Source: Bacteroidales bacterium (GTDB lineage Bacteria; Bacteroidota; Bacteroidia; Bacteroidales; UBA3824). Taken from it: DNA of 64,000 nt. Positions 1-9,680 of this stretch are shown here, in pieces. The stretch spans positions 1 to 64,000 of the forward strand of contig JAEDDH010000016.1 in the NCBI GenBank assembly GCA_016293845.1, written 5' to 3'. The notes under the pieces are model-generated. The model saw only the letters and a program-made list of their open reading frames with translations. It ran no database searches and was not told the origin of the DNA. Position 1 is the stretch's first letter. Each line of letters begins with the position of its first letter. Both the position numbers and the translations under genes were made by a program.

Positions 1-187
1 TTCCTCCAAATTTTTTAGCAACTTTTTTGCTGTTTTTTCGAAGGTTTTTTTGAGGATATGTTCAACAAGGTAGAATTATGCGAGTTAGGATTGAAAAAAA
101 ATGAAGCAATATTATGTCAAAAAAAAGAATAAGCCCAAAGACAATATTAAATTTAAAAGACAAAAGCGGATTAATTACAAAAAAGAG

Positions 188-195
188 TATATTTG
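188..195 (+). promoter_or_regulatory. Probable -7 element for the sugar kinase gene
   Basis: The octamer TATATTTG fits the Bacteroidota -7 consensus TAnnTTTG and lies 26 bases before the kinase start. No clear -33 TTTG is seen at the right distance. Bases 1-187 hold no gene I can support. They are AT-rich with poly-T runs. Confidence 0.5.
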
Positions 196-221
196 CAGAC
201 AATAATAAATAAAACACGAAT

Positions 222-1064
222 ATGATACTAATAGCAGACTGTGGAACCACTAAATGCGATTGGGCTGTGGTGGAAGGAGAAGAAATTACTTATATAAATG
301 GTGTGGGCTTTAATCCAGTGCACGCCGAAAGCGATTATATATATAAGTGTATCAAAGATGCACTTGCAACTATTGACGCAACTAAAGTAGAATCTGTATA
401 TTTTTATGGTGCAGGATGTTTGCCAGGAAATCCGGCGCAAAGGGTAGAAAATGCTCTTAAAAAACTATTTGCTAATGCCAGCGTTGCTATCAACGACGAC
501 CTCACTGGAGCTGGTACTGCGTTATTTAAAAACGATGACGGCATAGCCTGTATACTTGGAACAGGCTCTAATGCAGGACTTTACAAAAAAGGTAAAATAG
601 TAAAAAAAATACCCTCGATGGGCTACATACTCGGCGACGAAGGCAGTGGAGCTAATCTCGGCAGGCGTTTGCTGAATGCTATGTACAAAAACGAATTTAC
701 CGAAAACTATCGCGATATGTTTGAACGCGAATGTCTTGTAGATTACAACGATGTGATAGCAGGAGTATACCGAAGCGAAAGTCCAGCAGTGTTTATGTCG
801 AAATTTATTCCCTTTATCCACGACCATATCAGCGACACATTGTTTAGAAACTTGGTTTTCTGCGAGTTTGACCTCTTTTTTGTAAAAAACATAATAAGAA
901 TAGAAAACTTCAAGACCTATAACCTTGGTTTTGTGGGTTCGGTGGCAACATATTTTAAAGAAATATTGAGCGATGTGGCTCGTTTTTACAACGTTTTCAT
1001 TACCGACATCATTCAAAAACCAATAAACCGATTAGCAGAATATCACCTCAAAAACAGCAAATAA
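222..1064 (+). CDS. BadF/BadG-type ATPase, N-acetylglucosamine kinase-like
   Basis: This 280-residue protein is a sugar kinase of the ASKHA fold, in the BadF/BadG/BcrA group that includes eukaryotic-type N-acetylglucosamine kinases. It probably phosphorylates an amino sugar with ATP in the cytoplasm. The N-terminal phosphate-1 motif is visible (ADCGTTKCDW, residues 5-14). It is followed by a phosphate-2-like DDLTGAGTALF near residue 95, GTGSNAGLY near 115, and the DEGSGANLGRRLL segment near 140 that is typical of this group. Length is normal for the family. A TAnnTTTG element lies just upstream. It stands alone, with the LRR gene starting 49 bases downstream in the same direction. The exact sugar cannot be read from the sequence. 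Confidence 0.85.
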   Translation: MILIADCGTTKCDWAVVEGEEITYINGVGFNPVHAESDYIYKCIKDALATIDATKVESVYFYGAGCLPGNPAQRVENALKKLFANASVAINDDLTGAGTALFKNDDGIACILGTGSNAGLYKKGKIVKKIPSMGYILGDEGSGANLGRRLLNAMYKNEFTENYRDMFERECLVDYNDVIAGVYRSESPAVFMSKFIPFIHDHISDTLFRNLVFCEFDLFFVKNIIRIENFKTYNLGFVGSVATYFKEILSDVARFYNVFITDIIQKPINRLAEYHLKNSK

Positions 1065-1112
1065 CAAAATCAAAAAGCGTTTTTTTACGTTTATATTACA
1101 GAAGAAATTATT

Positions 1113-4100
1113 ATGCCTATGAAAAAGCTGGTTACAACACTGATATTTACATTATTAGCTATGTCGGTAATGGGTGCGGCACCTATAACCACTACCGACG
1201 GAAAAGGAAATACATACACACTAAACACCAAGGGAAAGACAGCCGAACTTACCAAAGGAGCAAACATAGCGGCACTGACAATTCCGGGCGAAATAGAATA
1301 CAACAGTGAAACTTACACCGTTGTGTCTATCGGAGCATCAACTTTTAAAAATTACTTTAGATTAAGTAATGTAACAATCTCGGAAAACATTATTTCGATT
1401 GGCGACGAAGCATTTAGCACTTGCGAGCGGATTACAGAAATTACATTGCCCAACAGCTTGAAAACAATAGGCGCATCAGCATTTTACGGTTGCAAAACTT
1501 TGGGTAATATTACAATACCCAATAATGTTACCGAAATTGGAGCAAGTGCGTTTGAAGGATGTTTAGCTTTCACCTCGTTCAAATTTCCTCAAGGAGTAAT
1601 ACATATTAGCGACCGCGTGCTATTCGGATGCACAAATATCACCTCGTTGCAGATTTCGCAATACACCGAAACCATTGGAAATAACTCGTTTAAAGGTTGC
1701 AAAATGACTGTTTTAGACCTTCCTAAAACACTTATAAGCATAGGCGAAGATGCCTTTTTTGCATGTACGCAGGTAATAGAGTTAAAAATCTGCGAGAATG
1801 TGGTTTCCATTGGAAATGAGGCATTTGGAGGCTGTACACATTTGCAATCGTTGTATGTGGAAGGCGGTAGCACAACACTTGGAACAAATGCCTTCAAGGC
1901 AATTACAAATACAAATTTATTAAGCATTTATGTGCCCGACACCCGTTACGATTATTACATAGCTGCCGACGGATGGAAAGATTGGAAAGACAACATCAAA
2001 CAAATGACAGCTTCGGGCAGGACATTTGAATTTCAAGGCTTGAAATATATTGTTACCGACGAAATTGCCAAAACAGCCAAATTAGTAGGATACAAAACAG
2101 CCACAGGCAATTTAATAATTCCCGAAAAAGCGTCAAAAAATGGTGTGTTATACACAGTTACATCAATTGGTACACACGCATTAAACAAAAATAACGGTCT
2201 TATTTCGGTGAGCGTAGCATCAACTGTAAAAACTATTGCCGACTATGTTTTTGCTGAATGTGCTAATTTAGAATCAGTAACATTACCCGACGGACTTGAA
2301 AAGATTGGAGCAGGAGTGTTTTATGGATGCACAAAACTTAATTCTATAACACTGCCCACAAATATAACTACAATTACCGAGTCGATGTTTGATGGATGTT
2401 CTTCATTATCAAGCATAACAATAAAGGGACAGATTACAGCTATCGGCAATAGGGCAATGTATGGATGTGCAAAGATCGAAAGTTTAGAATTTTCGGATGT
2501 GCTTGGATCGATTGGCAATTATGCATTCTACGGCTGTGCGAAACTTGCCACAATAAAAATAGCAGCCAACAACGTAACACTTGGCACAGTTGCATTTGAC
2601 GGTTTGCCCGACACCTTTATTGTATATGTACCCGCATCGCGTTTAAAAACGTACAAAGTAGCACAAAACTGGAGCTCATACGCCGACCATATTAAAGCAG
2701 AAGGCGTGGTAGACGAAGTAAAACTGATAAACGGTCTTTACTATGAAATAACAGACTTCACCGACCTGACAGTAAAACTTGTTGGATATGAAACAGTTGG
2801 CGAAGAATTAGTGATACCAGACGAGGTTGAAATCGATGATAAAAAATACAAAGTAACCTACATAGACGCCAATGCATTAGAAGGTGCCAACAAATTAACT
2901 CAAATTGTTGTTCCTGAAACTGTATTAACTATAAATGCCACAGCTTTTTACGGGATACCATCAACAACGAAAATATATGTTTTCGAAATAAAATACGAAG
3001 AATATATCGTAGACCCCAATTGGGCTGCGTATCTAAGTATGTTAGAAGTAATTGCAACGGTTAACAACTTTACTCAAGATGGATTAAAATATAAAGTAAC
3101 AGGTTCGGACAAAAAGCAAGTGCATATTGTAGGCTTTGAAAGCAGTGTGGCAACTGATATTGAGCTTCCTCTCACAGTAAAATACGAAAACAAGATTTAC
3201 ACTCTCACCGGAATAGACGAAAATGCTTTTAAAGATTGTGCAAAATTAGCCTCGATTACCTTTACTGACAACATTAACGAAATAGGTGCAGGAGCATTTT
3301 CGGGGTGTACATCATTGAAAACCTTCACATTACCCAAAAACATTAATAATGTAGCAGATAATTTACTGACAGGATGCACAAGTTTAACCACTGTAACTCT
3401 CCACGAGAATGTTACTTCAATAGGCGATTACTCGTTTGCCAATTGCACAAAGATAACTGAAATGAAGATACCCGAAAGCGTGGCACAAATAGGCAAAGGT
3501 GCATTTATGGGTTGCAACAAATTAGAAAAAGTAAATATCCCCGAAGTGGTTGCAATAATTTCGGACGATATGTTTCACAATTGCTACTTGTTAGATAGTG
3601 TAAGTTTTTCGCCAAACGTAACAACCATTGGCAAAAACGCATTTTATAGTTGCAAGAGAATCAAGGTGGTAGATATTCCAAAAAACATAACCTCAATTGG
3701 CGAAACAGCATTTTATGGATGCGAAACTCTCAATTTGATAGTAGTGTACAGCGAAAATTGCAAACTTGGTAAAAACGCATTTACTTCAATAGCAAGCAGT
3801 TATAAAATATACGTTCCCGAATCGCGACTAAATTATTACAAAACTGCCGACAATTGGGTAATGTATTCTAACTTTATGAAACCACTTAAAACAGATGGTA
3901 AAAGCTTCTTGCTCAACGGAATATATTACCGCATAATAGATTTTGACAATTATTTGGTGCAGATATTCGGTTACGAAAGCGTTAGTACAAAGCTAACTAT
4001 CCCCGACACGGTAACATTCAACGATAAAAAATACGCCGTTAAGTCGATAGCTGACAAGAGTTTTGCCGGTTGTACAGTGGCAACCGAAATTACATTGCCC

Positions 4101-6284
4101 AAAACTATAGATTACATTGGCAAATCGGCATTTTTTAATTGCGCCAAACTTACAAAGATTAACATTCCCGAAAACGTAACAGCAATCAACGAATACACAT
4201 TTGCCGAGTGCGCCAAATTGAGAACAATAGCAATACCCGAAGGCGTAACTAAGATAGGAGAATACGCGTTTGCCAACTGCGATGCACTTACAACGGCAAA
4301 TCTTCCACCAAACCTCGAAGCCATCAACAGAGGAATTTTTCAAGGTTGCCATCACTTGCTCAACGTTGTAATTCCCGATGGAATAGAAACCGTGGCAGCA
4401 AATGCCTTCACCGACTGCTCGTATCTGGCTGACGTTAAGTTTTCAAAAGATGTAAAAACCATTGAAAAAGAGGCATTTGCCAACAACCGCACATTTGAAT
4501 ATCTTGAATTTCCTGAAACGCTAACCGATATATCCGAAAACGCTTTTTATGGATGTTGGATTCTCAAAAAAGTGATTGTAAGAGGCGAAAACACAAAATT
4601 AGGCGAAGGTGCATTTGACGAATGTGACAAAATAACAATAATTTACGTGCCCATCACCGCACTTGAAAAATACAAAGCTGCCGAAAACTGGAGCAAATAC
4701 AAAGAAATTATCAAGCCGCTATATTTTACCAAAGTAACCACCGACTATGGCTGCACCACCGATCAGCGAAGCGATATGCTAATGGATAGCACCATTACTT
4801 TTACTGTTGACAAAGATTTTGAATTAAAAGTATTGGTAAACGGCGAAGATATGACCGAATCGTTGGTGCAAAACGGCAACACATATTCGTTAAAAATAAT
4901 CAACTTATCAGAAACAAAAAGCATTAGAGCCATTACATCATTGGCTGTTAACCAATCGGGATATTACGAAATTGCCAACGAACAACAACTCTATTGGTTT
5001 GTAGAGCATGTATCGCAAGTTGGTAATCAGAATGACAACGGAATTATCACAGCCGACATTGTTTGCAATACCAACGTTGTGGAGCGAGTGAAAATTGGCA
5101 AAACCGCCGAACTGCGTCAATGGTATCCCAACTATTACACTGGCGAATACCGAACCATCAACCGAAATGCAGTATTTGAAGGAAAATTAAACGGCAACGG
5201 TCACACAATCAGCGGAATATATATCAACGACACCACGCTAACCAATGCAGGATTGTTTCAAACTTTGAAAGGCACAATAGAAAATCTCGCCATCACCGAT
5301 ACGTATATTTTGACAAAAGAAAACTCAGGCATAGTGTGCGGCAACAACCTTGGAACAATTTCGGGTTGCTACATACAAGGAGAAACCAAAGGCAAAAACA
5401 ACGTCGGCGGCGTCGCTGGCATATCTTCAGGCAAAATAGAAAACTGTATTTTTGAAGGTAAAACCACAGGCGAAAACAATGTGGGAACGATAGCAGGCGA
5501 AAACAAAGGCTCAATATCATCGGTAATCACCTATGGCACAACAAGCGGCAACAACCACATCGGCGTAATTTGCGGCGCAAATAGCGGAACAGCATCTAAC
5601 TGCCGTTATTTTACCGAAATCACCAAGATGGGAGCAATCGATAGTAAAAACGATTCTACTAACTTTGTATATCCCACCACATATTTAGAGGGAGCAAGCA
5701 AAGAGTTTTCGAGCCATTTTGACACCACAACAGTATTTACAGCTGGAAACACAGTTGCAGTATCGTCGATGGCAGAGCTTACCCTACCCTATTTGACTAA
5801 TTTTGAGGCATTATCGAAAAAAGATTTTATTATAGAGATAAAAATCGACGGGTACACAAAATCGTATTTTACTGGACGCACCATCAACAAAAACGGCTAT
5901 CTATTAGTTACCGACACAGAAACATTCCTGAAAGACACATTCCAAATATCATCGCCAGAAGTAACTATTTACGAGCCGGATATGATGAAAGCTGGCAATG
6001 CTACTATTTATGGCACAATCTACGATCTTGATTTTTCGTACAAAATTCAATTAATTCCCAACCCGACACCTGTTTCTACAGTAGATGTTAATGGTGTAAA
6101 AGTCTGGGGATATGGCTCAACACTTTATATCGAAAATGCCGAAAATCGTAAGGTAGAGATTTTTGACCTTTCGGGACGATTAATCAAAACGGAAGAATGC
6201 ACCAACAACCGCTTACAAATAACTCTGCGCAACGGTTTCTACTTGGTAAAAATTGGTGGATCAATTTGGAAGGTTAATCTCTAA
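1113..6284 (+). CDS. Giant BspA-like leucine-rich-repeat surface protein with GLUG repeats and type IX sorting domain
   Basis: A 1723-residue secreted protein. A signal peptide covers about residues 1-21 (KKLVTTLIFTLLAMSVMGA); ATG at 1119 is an equally good start. Five modules follow, each made of LRR_5 (BspA/Treponema pallidum type) repeats with the pattern I-x-x-x-A-F-x-x-C. Each module closes with a linker resembling YVPxxxxxxYxxAxxWxxY. Four of them reopen with G-L/I-x-Y-x-V/I-T/I-D. After about residue 1200 comes a non-LRR region, then GLUG-like repeats (VGGVAG, VGTIAGENKG, IGVICGANSG). The last 70 residues (VEIFDLSGRLIKTE ... GFYLVKIGG) match a type A sorting domain for the type IX secretion system. 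BspA proteins act in adhesion and binding to host or biofilm partners; the ligand here is unknown. Confidence 0.88.
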   Translation: MPMKKLVTTLIFTLLAMSVMGAAPITTTDGKGNTYTLNTKGKTAELTKGANIAALTIPGEIEYNSETYTVVSIGASTFKNYFRLSNVTISENIISIGDEAFSTCERITEITLPNSLKTIGASAFYGCKTLGNITIPNNVTEIGASAFEGCLAFTSFKFPQGVIHISDRVLFGCTNITSLQISQYTETIGNNSFKGCKMTVLDLPKTLISIGEDAFFACTQVIELKICENVVSIGNEAFGGCTHLQSLYVEGGSTTLGTNAFKAITNTNLLSIYVPDTRYDYYIAADGWKDWKDNIKQMTASGRTFEFQGLKYIVTDEIAKTAKLVGYKTATGNLIIPEKASKNGVLYTVTSIGTHALNKNNGLISVSVASTVKTIADYVFAECANLESVTLPDGLEKIGAGVFYGCTKLNSITLPTNITTITESMFDGCSSLSSITIKGQITAIGNRAMYGCAKIESLEFSDVLGSIGNYAFYGCAKLATIKIAANNVTLGTVAFDGLPDTFIVYVPASRLKTYKVAQNWSSYADHIKAEGVVDEVKLINGLYYEITDFTDLTVKLVGYETVGEELVIPDEVEIDDKKYKVTYIDANALEGANKLTQIVVPETVLTINATAFYGIPSTTKIYVFEIKYEEYIVDPNWAAYLSMLEVIATVNNFTQDGLKYKVTGSDKKQVHIVGFESSVATDIELPLTVKYENKIYTLTGIDENAFKDCAKLASITFTDNINEIGAGAFSGCTSLKTFTLPKNINNVADNLLTGCTSLTTVTLHENVTSIGDYSFANCTKITEMKIPESVAQIGKGAFMGCNKLEKVNIPEVVAIISDDMFHNCYLLDSVSFSPNVTTIGKNAFYSCKRIKVVDIPKNITSIGETAFYGCETLNLIVVYSENCKLGKNAFTSIASSYKIYVPESRLNYYKTADNWVMYSNFMKPLKTDGKSFLLNGIYYRIIDFDNYLVQIFGYESVSTKLTIPDTVTFNDKKYAVKSIADKSFAGCTVATEITLPKTIDYIGKSAFFNCAKLTKINIPENVTAINEYTFAECAKLRTIAIPEGVTKIGEYAFANCDALTTANLPPNLEAINRGIFQGCHHLLNVVIPDGIETVAANAFTDCSYLADVKFSKDVKTIEKEAFANNRTFEYLEFPETLTDISENAFYGCWILKKVIVRGENTKLGEGAFDECDKITIIYVPITALEKYKAAENWSKYKEIIKPLYFTKVTTDYGCTTDQRSDMLMDSTITFTVDKDFELKVLVNGEDMTESLVQNGNTYSLKIINLSETKSIRAITSLAVNQSGYYEIANEQQLYWFVEHVSQVGNQNDNGIITADIVCNTNVVERVKIGKTAELRQWYPNYYTGEYRTINRNAVFEGKLNGNGHTISGIYINDTTLTNAGLFQTLKGTIENLAITDTYILTKENSGIVCGNNLGTISGCYIQGETKGKNNVGGVAGISSGKIENCIFEGKTTGENNVGTIAGENKGSISSVITYGTTSGNNHIGVICGANSGTASNCRYFTEITKMGAIDSKNDSTNFVYPTTYLEGASKEFSSHFDTTTVFTAGNTVAVSSMAELTLPYLTNFEALSKKDFIIEIKIDGYTKSYFTGRTINKNGYLLVTDTETFLKDTFQISSPEVTIYEPDMMKAGNATIYGTIYDLDFSYKIQLIPNPTPVSTVDVNGVKVWGYGSTLYIENAENRKVEIFDLSGRLIKTEECTNNRLQITLRNGFYLVKIGGSIWKVNL

Positions 6285-6300
6285 CAGCTTATTATAGTAG

Positions 6301-6336
6301 AAAAAAAACCGCATATCTGGGAAGCCGGATATGCGG
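6301..6336 (-). terminator. Rho-independent terminator for the gene at 6368-6976
   Basis: On the minus strand a 9-bp stem (CCGCATATC with GATATGCGG, loop of 10) is followed by eight T. It follows the stop of the minus-strand gene by about 30 bases. The plus-strand side is followed by A, not T, so it does not serve the LRR gene well. Confidence 0.8.
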
Positions 6337-6367
6337 AAAAATAAAAAAAAGTCAAACAAAAAAAATC

Positions 6368-6976
6368 TTAGTTGTTGCCCCAGAAGAGCTTGATATTGTT
6401 GTCGGCAAGTTTCGACTCGTCGGGAGTGTAAACCTGAACTTTAACGCCGTAAGTTTCCATAATTTTCTTTTCAAACTCGTCGATAGTCCATTCGGGGTTG
6501 ATAGAAATTTCACCAGACTTATCGATGTCGTCGGTATGGCGAACTGCGGAGACGAGCGCGTCGTCGTCAACAAAGTGGTTTTGAGTGTTGTAAACTTTGA
6601 GGCAGAATCCGTATGTAGCTTTGAAAGCCTCGCGTAAAGTTTTAACCTTCATTCTTCCGTCTACTTTGAGCGATTTGCCCGAAATTACTTTGAGAGCATT
6701 GTCGGCAAGAGCTGAGTCGTCGGCTGTAGCAACCTGAACTTTGATTGCAAACACATCCATAAATTCTTTTTCAAACTCATCGATGCACCAGTCGGGATTG
6801 ATGGTAAACTCGCCAGTTTTTTTGTCGTCGTCTTGACGAACATTGGCAAGCAGAAGTTCCTCATCCACAAAATGGTTTTGAGTGTTGTAAACTCTCAATG
6901 TGTATCCGAAAAATTTTTTGAAATTTTCTTTCAAGGTCTTAACTTTCATGCGACCGTCTACTTTTAATCCTTCCAT
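6368..6976 (-). CDS. Unrecognised small protein made of two tandem copies of one domain
   Basis: I do not recognise a named family with certainty. The 202 residues consist of two copies of a domain of about 98 residues, at about 3-100 and 103-199. Shared blocks are LKVDGRMKVKTL, then VYNTQNHFVD, then EF-I-NP-W-IDEFEK, and VKVQV. It has no signal peptide and no membrane segment, and it is acidic and probably cytoplasmic. The two halves are still very alike, so the duplication is either recent or constrained. Proteins with one copy occur in Bacteroidota genomes without known function, as far as I recall. It has its own terminator and no partner genes. Confidence 0.75.
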   Translation of the reverse strand: MEGLKVDGRMKVKTLKENFKKFFGYTLRVYNTQNHFVDEELLLANVRQDDDKKTGEFTINPDWCIDEFEKEFMDVFAIKVQVATADDSALADNALKVISGKSLKVDGRMKVKTLREAFKATYGFCLKVYNTQNHFVDDDALVSAVRHTDDIDKSGEISINPEWTIDEFEKKIMETYGVKVQVYTPDESKLADNNIKLFWGNN

Positions 6977-7089
6977 AATTGGTAAAATGTTTTTAGTGTT
7001 AAGAATTTAAATAATAATTTGCACTTGCAATTTAAGGAAGTTTTTGAATTAACATATCTGATTTTGCAATTTTTTTTTTATTTTTTTGC

Positions 7090-7123
7090 AAAAAAAAAGC
7101 GGCGCACAAAAATGCACGCCGCC
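7090..7123 (-). terminator. Rho-independent terminator after paaK
   Basis: On the minus strand GCGGCG and CGCCGC pair around a short loop and are followed by a run of eight to nine T. It lies about 18 bases after the paaK stop. Confidence 0.85.
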
Positions 7124-7140
7124 AAATCAATAGGAAATTC

Positions 7141-8451
7141 TTAGAATTTTTTTCGTAGATCTTTAACTCTCACAGCTTTACCTTCGCTTCGTGGTAACGA
7201 GCCTTTTGCCACAAATTTAACTTTGGGTGTGATAAGAATCTCGTCTTTGAGAGCGCGAGTAACGGTTTTGTTGAGTTTTTCGAGGTCTTGATAACTATCG
7301 CTGAGCAGTTCGTTGATTTCTACCTCAATAATCATCTCGTCGTTGTCGTCGGAGGTTTGGAGGGTAATGAGGAAATCGGTAGAAAGCTGCTTGTAGTCCA
7401 TAAGGATTTTCTCAATTTGCATCGGGAAAATATTTACACCTTTTAATATAAGCATATCGTCGGTTCGACCACGGAAACGGTCAAGACGTCGGTGAGTACG
7501 TCCACAAGGACATTCGCCAGTGATAAAGCGGGTTAAGTCGCGGCTGCGATAACGGATAAGTGGCATACCTGTGCGGTCGATAGAGGTGATAACCATCTCT
7601 CCTACCTCGCCATCGGCAACGGGTTCAAGAGTGTCGGGGTTGACAATTTCTACAATGTAGCAATCTTCCCAAACGTGCATACCATTTTGCTCAGGACATT
7701 CAAATGCCACTCCGGGACCACTCATTTCGCTCATTCCGAAACTGTTGTAAGCCTTTACGCCAAATTTTTCTTCGATACGTTTGCGTTGTTCGTCGGTGTG
7801 AGGCTCGGCGCCAATTACAAAAATGCGCAGATTTGTATCGGTCTTTGGGTCGAGACCTTCATCTTTGAAAACTTCGTAAAGTCTTGACGCATAACTTGGT
7901 ATAGCGTGAATTACAGTTGTGCCGAAATCCTTAATAAACTTAATTTGACGGAGCGAGTTGCCTGCTGCTGCGGGAACGGTAAGGCAACCGAGTTTTTCGG
8001 CACCATATTGAAAACCGAGACCGCCAGTAAACATTCCATAGCCCGATGAATTTTGAAAAACGTCGGTATTTCTAACTCCCACCATATAAAGGCAGCGTGC
8101 AATGCGGTTTGCCCAGCAGTCAAGGTCGTGCTGAGTGTGCACAATTACAGTGGGGTTGCCTGTGGTGCCGCTCGATGAGTGAAGACGAACGAGGTCTTTC
8201 ATGTCGGCAGCCACAAGACCAAACGGATAATGCGAGCGTAAATCTTCTTTTGTGGTAAAGGGAAGTTTACGAATATCATCTATGGTTTTGATAGTGTCGG
8301 GCGTAATGCCTTTTTCTTTGTAAAGTTTGCCATAAAAAGGCGACTTCATAGCAATTTCAATTGTCTTTTTTAGCCTTTCTACTTGAAGTTTTTCAAGTTC
8401 GGGACGGCTCATAGTCTCGATTTCAGGCTGATAATATTTTTCAGTATCCAT
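7141..8451 (-). CDS. paaK: Phenylacetate-CoA ligase family protein
   Basis: A 436-residue adenylate-forming enzyme that activates phenylacetate or a related aromatic acid to its CoA thioester with ATP. The nucleotide-binding loop HSSSGTTGNPT is at about residues 91-101. The PaaK-typical FQNSSGYGMFTGGLG, the SFGMSEMSGPG adenylate motif and the C-terminal RTDDMLILKGVNIFP hinge are all visible. Length matches PaaK. In gut Bacteroidales such ligases often act in 2-oxoacid or aromatic acid fermentation; that use is inferred. The acyltransferase gene lies 8 bases upstream on the same strand, so the two are probably co-transcribed, and a strong terminator follows. Confidence 0.93.
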   Translation of the reverse strand: MDTEKYYQPEIETMSRPELEKLQVERLKKTIEIAMKSPFYGKLYKEKGITPDTIKTIDDIRKLPFTTKEDLRSHYPFGLVAADMKDLVRLHSSSGTTGNPTVIVHTQHDLDCWANRIARCLYMVGVRNTDVFQNSSGYGMFTGGLGFQYGAEKLGCLTVPAAAGNSLRQIKFIKDFGTTVIHAIPSYASRLYEVFKDEGLDPKTDTNLRIFVIGAEPHTDEQRKRIEEKFGVKAYNSFGMSEMSGPGVAFECPEQNGMHVWEDCYIVEIVNPDTLEPVADGEVGEMVITSIDRTGMPLIRYRSRDLTRFITGECPCGRTHRRLDRFRGRTDDMLILKGVNIFPMQIEKILMDYKQLSTDFLITLQTSDDNDEMIIEVEINELLSDSYQDLEKLNKTVTRALKDEILITPKVKFVAKGSLPRSEGKAVRVKDLRKKF

Positions 8452-8459
8452 TAGTAGGT

Positions 8460-9611
8460 TTATTTAGTAGCTATATTAGTAGAAACATTGATAATGGGAT
8501 TGGCATAAATTTCCATCAACATTTTGCGTTGAAGCTCCACATCGCCTTCAAAGCTTTTGCATTGATTGTCGAAATATTCAAGAACGGCTTTTTTGTCTGC
8601 TTCGGTGTAATGAGCTGAGTAAGTGTTGTTTCCAGCAAGAATGTCGGCACTTACATAATTGATGGGGTAAAGAACGTAGCCATCGTAAATTTTGGTGTCG
8701 ATAAAACGCGCTGCCTCATCATATTGCACGTTTTTGTTGGGAGCCTTGGGCAAGTTGAGCAATTCGGCGTTGATGGGTTTTCCAAGGCAAATATTTACGC
8801 GACCTTTGTTGCAAGTAATGCCATAACGCATACCCATAACATCGTCGCGTTTGCTCTTTTTAAAGTCCTTATCCACCAATTTGTTGTAACGTTCTTTTAC
8901 TTTGTAGATATCCACGGGGTCGTATTCGTACGAAATTGTCATTGGCACAATATTCAGCTGAGCAAGATTTGGGAGAACATCGCCCGAGACTGACATATTG
9001 AACATTTTTAGCAATGCGCCTTGAGTTTTGTCGTTGCCGTCTTTTGTGCGACCTTCGCGTTGAGCTATCCAGATAGAAGTGTTTTTCTCTAAAATGGTGT
9101 GTCTGATGTATTTAGACAACAAAAGCGATGCATCGTACTGTTCTTTTACAGGAATGTTGCGTTTTACAACAAAAGTGCGGTTCAGCTTTACAAGATCGGT
9201 AATCCATGGAAGAATCAAGAGATTGCTGCCGATGGCGATTTCCGATGTATTGCGACCATGCATTAGAAAATATGTATTCAACAACGCCGAATCGAGAATA
9301 ATGTCGCGATGGTTTGACACAATAAGGTATCCCTTATCCTCGGGAACATTCTCTAAGCCGTTAAACGTTAATTCTGTGATGTATTTTTTAGTTATGGCCT
9401 GCACCAAGACAGCGATAAACTTATCTTGGAACTCTCTGACAGTTCTTAACGATCTGAGCATTTGTACAGTACGGTCGATAGGCGCAGTCGGAAAAAAATA
9501 TTCCAACGTTTTTAGGAATCCCTGCTCTACAACAAGCCTTTCAACCGCTTCGCGTACCTCGCTATCGTAAAACGGTCTAATAAGGTCAAATTCAGTTTCG
9601 TTATTTTTCAT
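8460..9611 (-). CDS. PlsC-like phospholipid/glycerol acyltransferase
   Basis: A 383-residue protein with the glycerolipid acyltransferase fold. Block I is the NHRDIILDS motif (HX4D, near residue 100). A later IWIAQREGRTKDG block resembles the substrate-binding block III. It is longer than classical PlsC (about 240-300), with extra helices at both ends, so it could be a glycerol-3-phosphate acyltransferase variant or a lyso-lipid acyltransferase. There is no clear transmembrane helix, so it is probably a peripheral membrane enzyme. It is the first gene of a two-gene unit with paaK (8-base gap), under a TAACTTTG promoter. Confidence 0.8.
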   Translation of the reverse strand: MKNNETEFDLIRPFYDSEVREAVERLVVEQGFLKTLEYFFPTAPIDRTVQMLRSLRTVREFQDKFIAVLVQAITKKYITELTFNGLENVPEDKGYLIVSNHRDIILDSALLNTYFLMHGRNTSEIAIGSNLLILPWITDLVKLNRTFVVKRNIPVKEQYDASLLLSKYIRHTILEKNTSIWIAQREGRTKDGNDKTQGALLKMFNMSVSGDVLPNLAQLNIVPMTISYEYDPVDIYKVKERYNKLVDKDFKKSKRDDVMGMRYGITCNKGRVNICLGKPINAELLNLPKAPNKNVQYDEAARFIDTKIYDGYVLYPINYVSADILAGNNTYSAHYTEADKKAVLEYFDNQCKSFEGDVELQRKMLMEIYANPIINVSTNIATK

Positions 9612-9639
9612 TGCTCTAAATACTAAAACTTTTACGGTG

Positions 9640-9670
9640 CAAAGTTAAACTAACCTTTGTAAATTGCAAT
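9640..9670 (-). promoter_or_regulatory. Bacteroidota promoter for the acyltransferase-paaK unit
   Basis: On the minus strand TAACTTTG (9640-9647) is a perfect -7 element. ATTG lies 19 bases upstream as a near-consensus -33 element. The acyltransferase start follows after about 29 bases. Confidence 0.6.
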
Positions 9671-9680
9671 AAAAAAAGAA

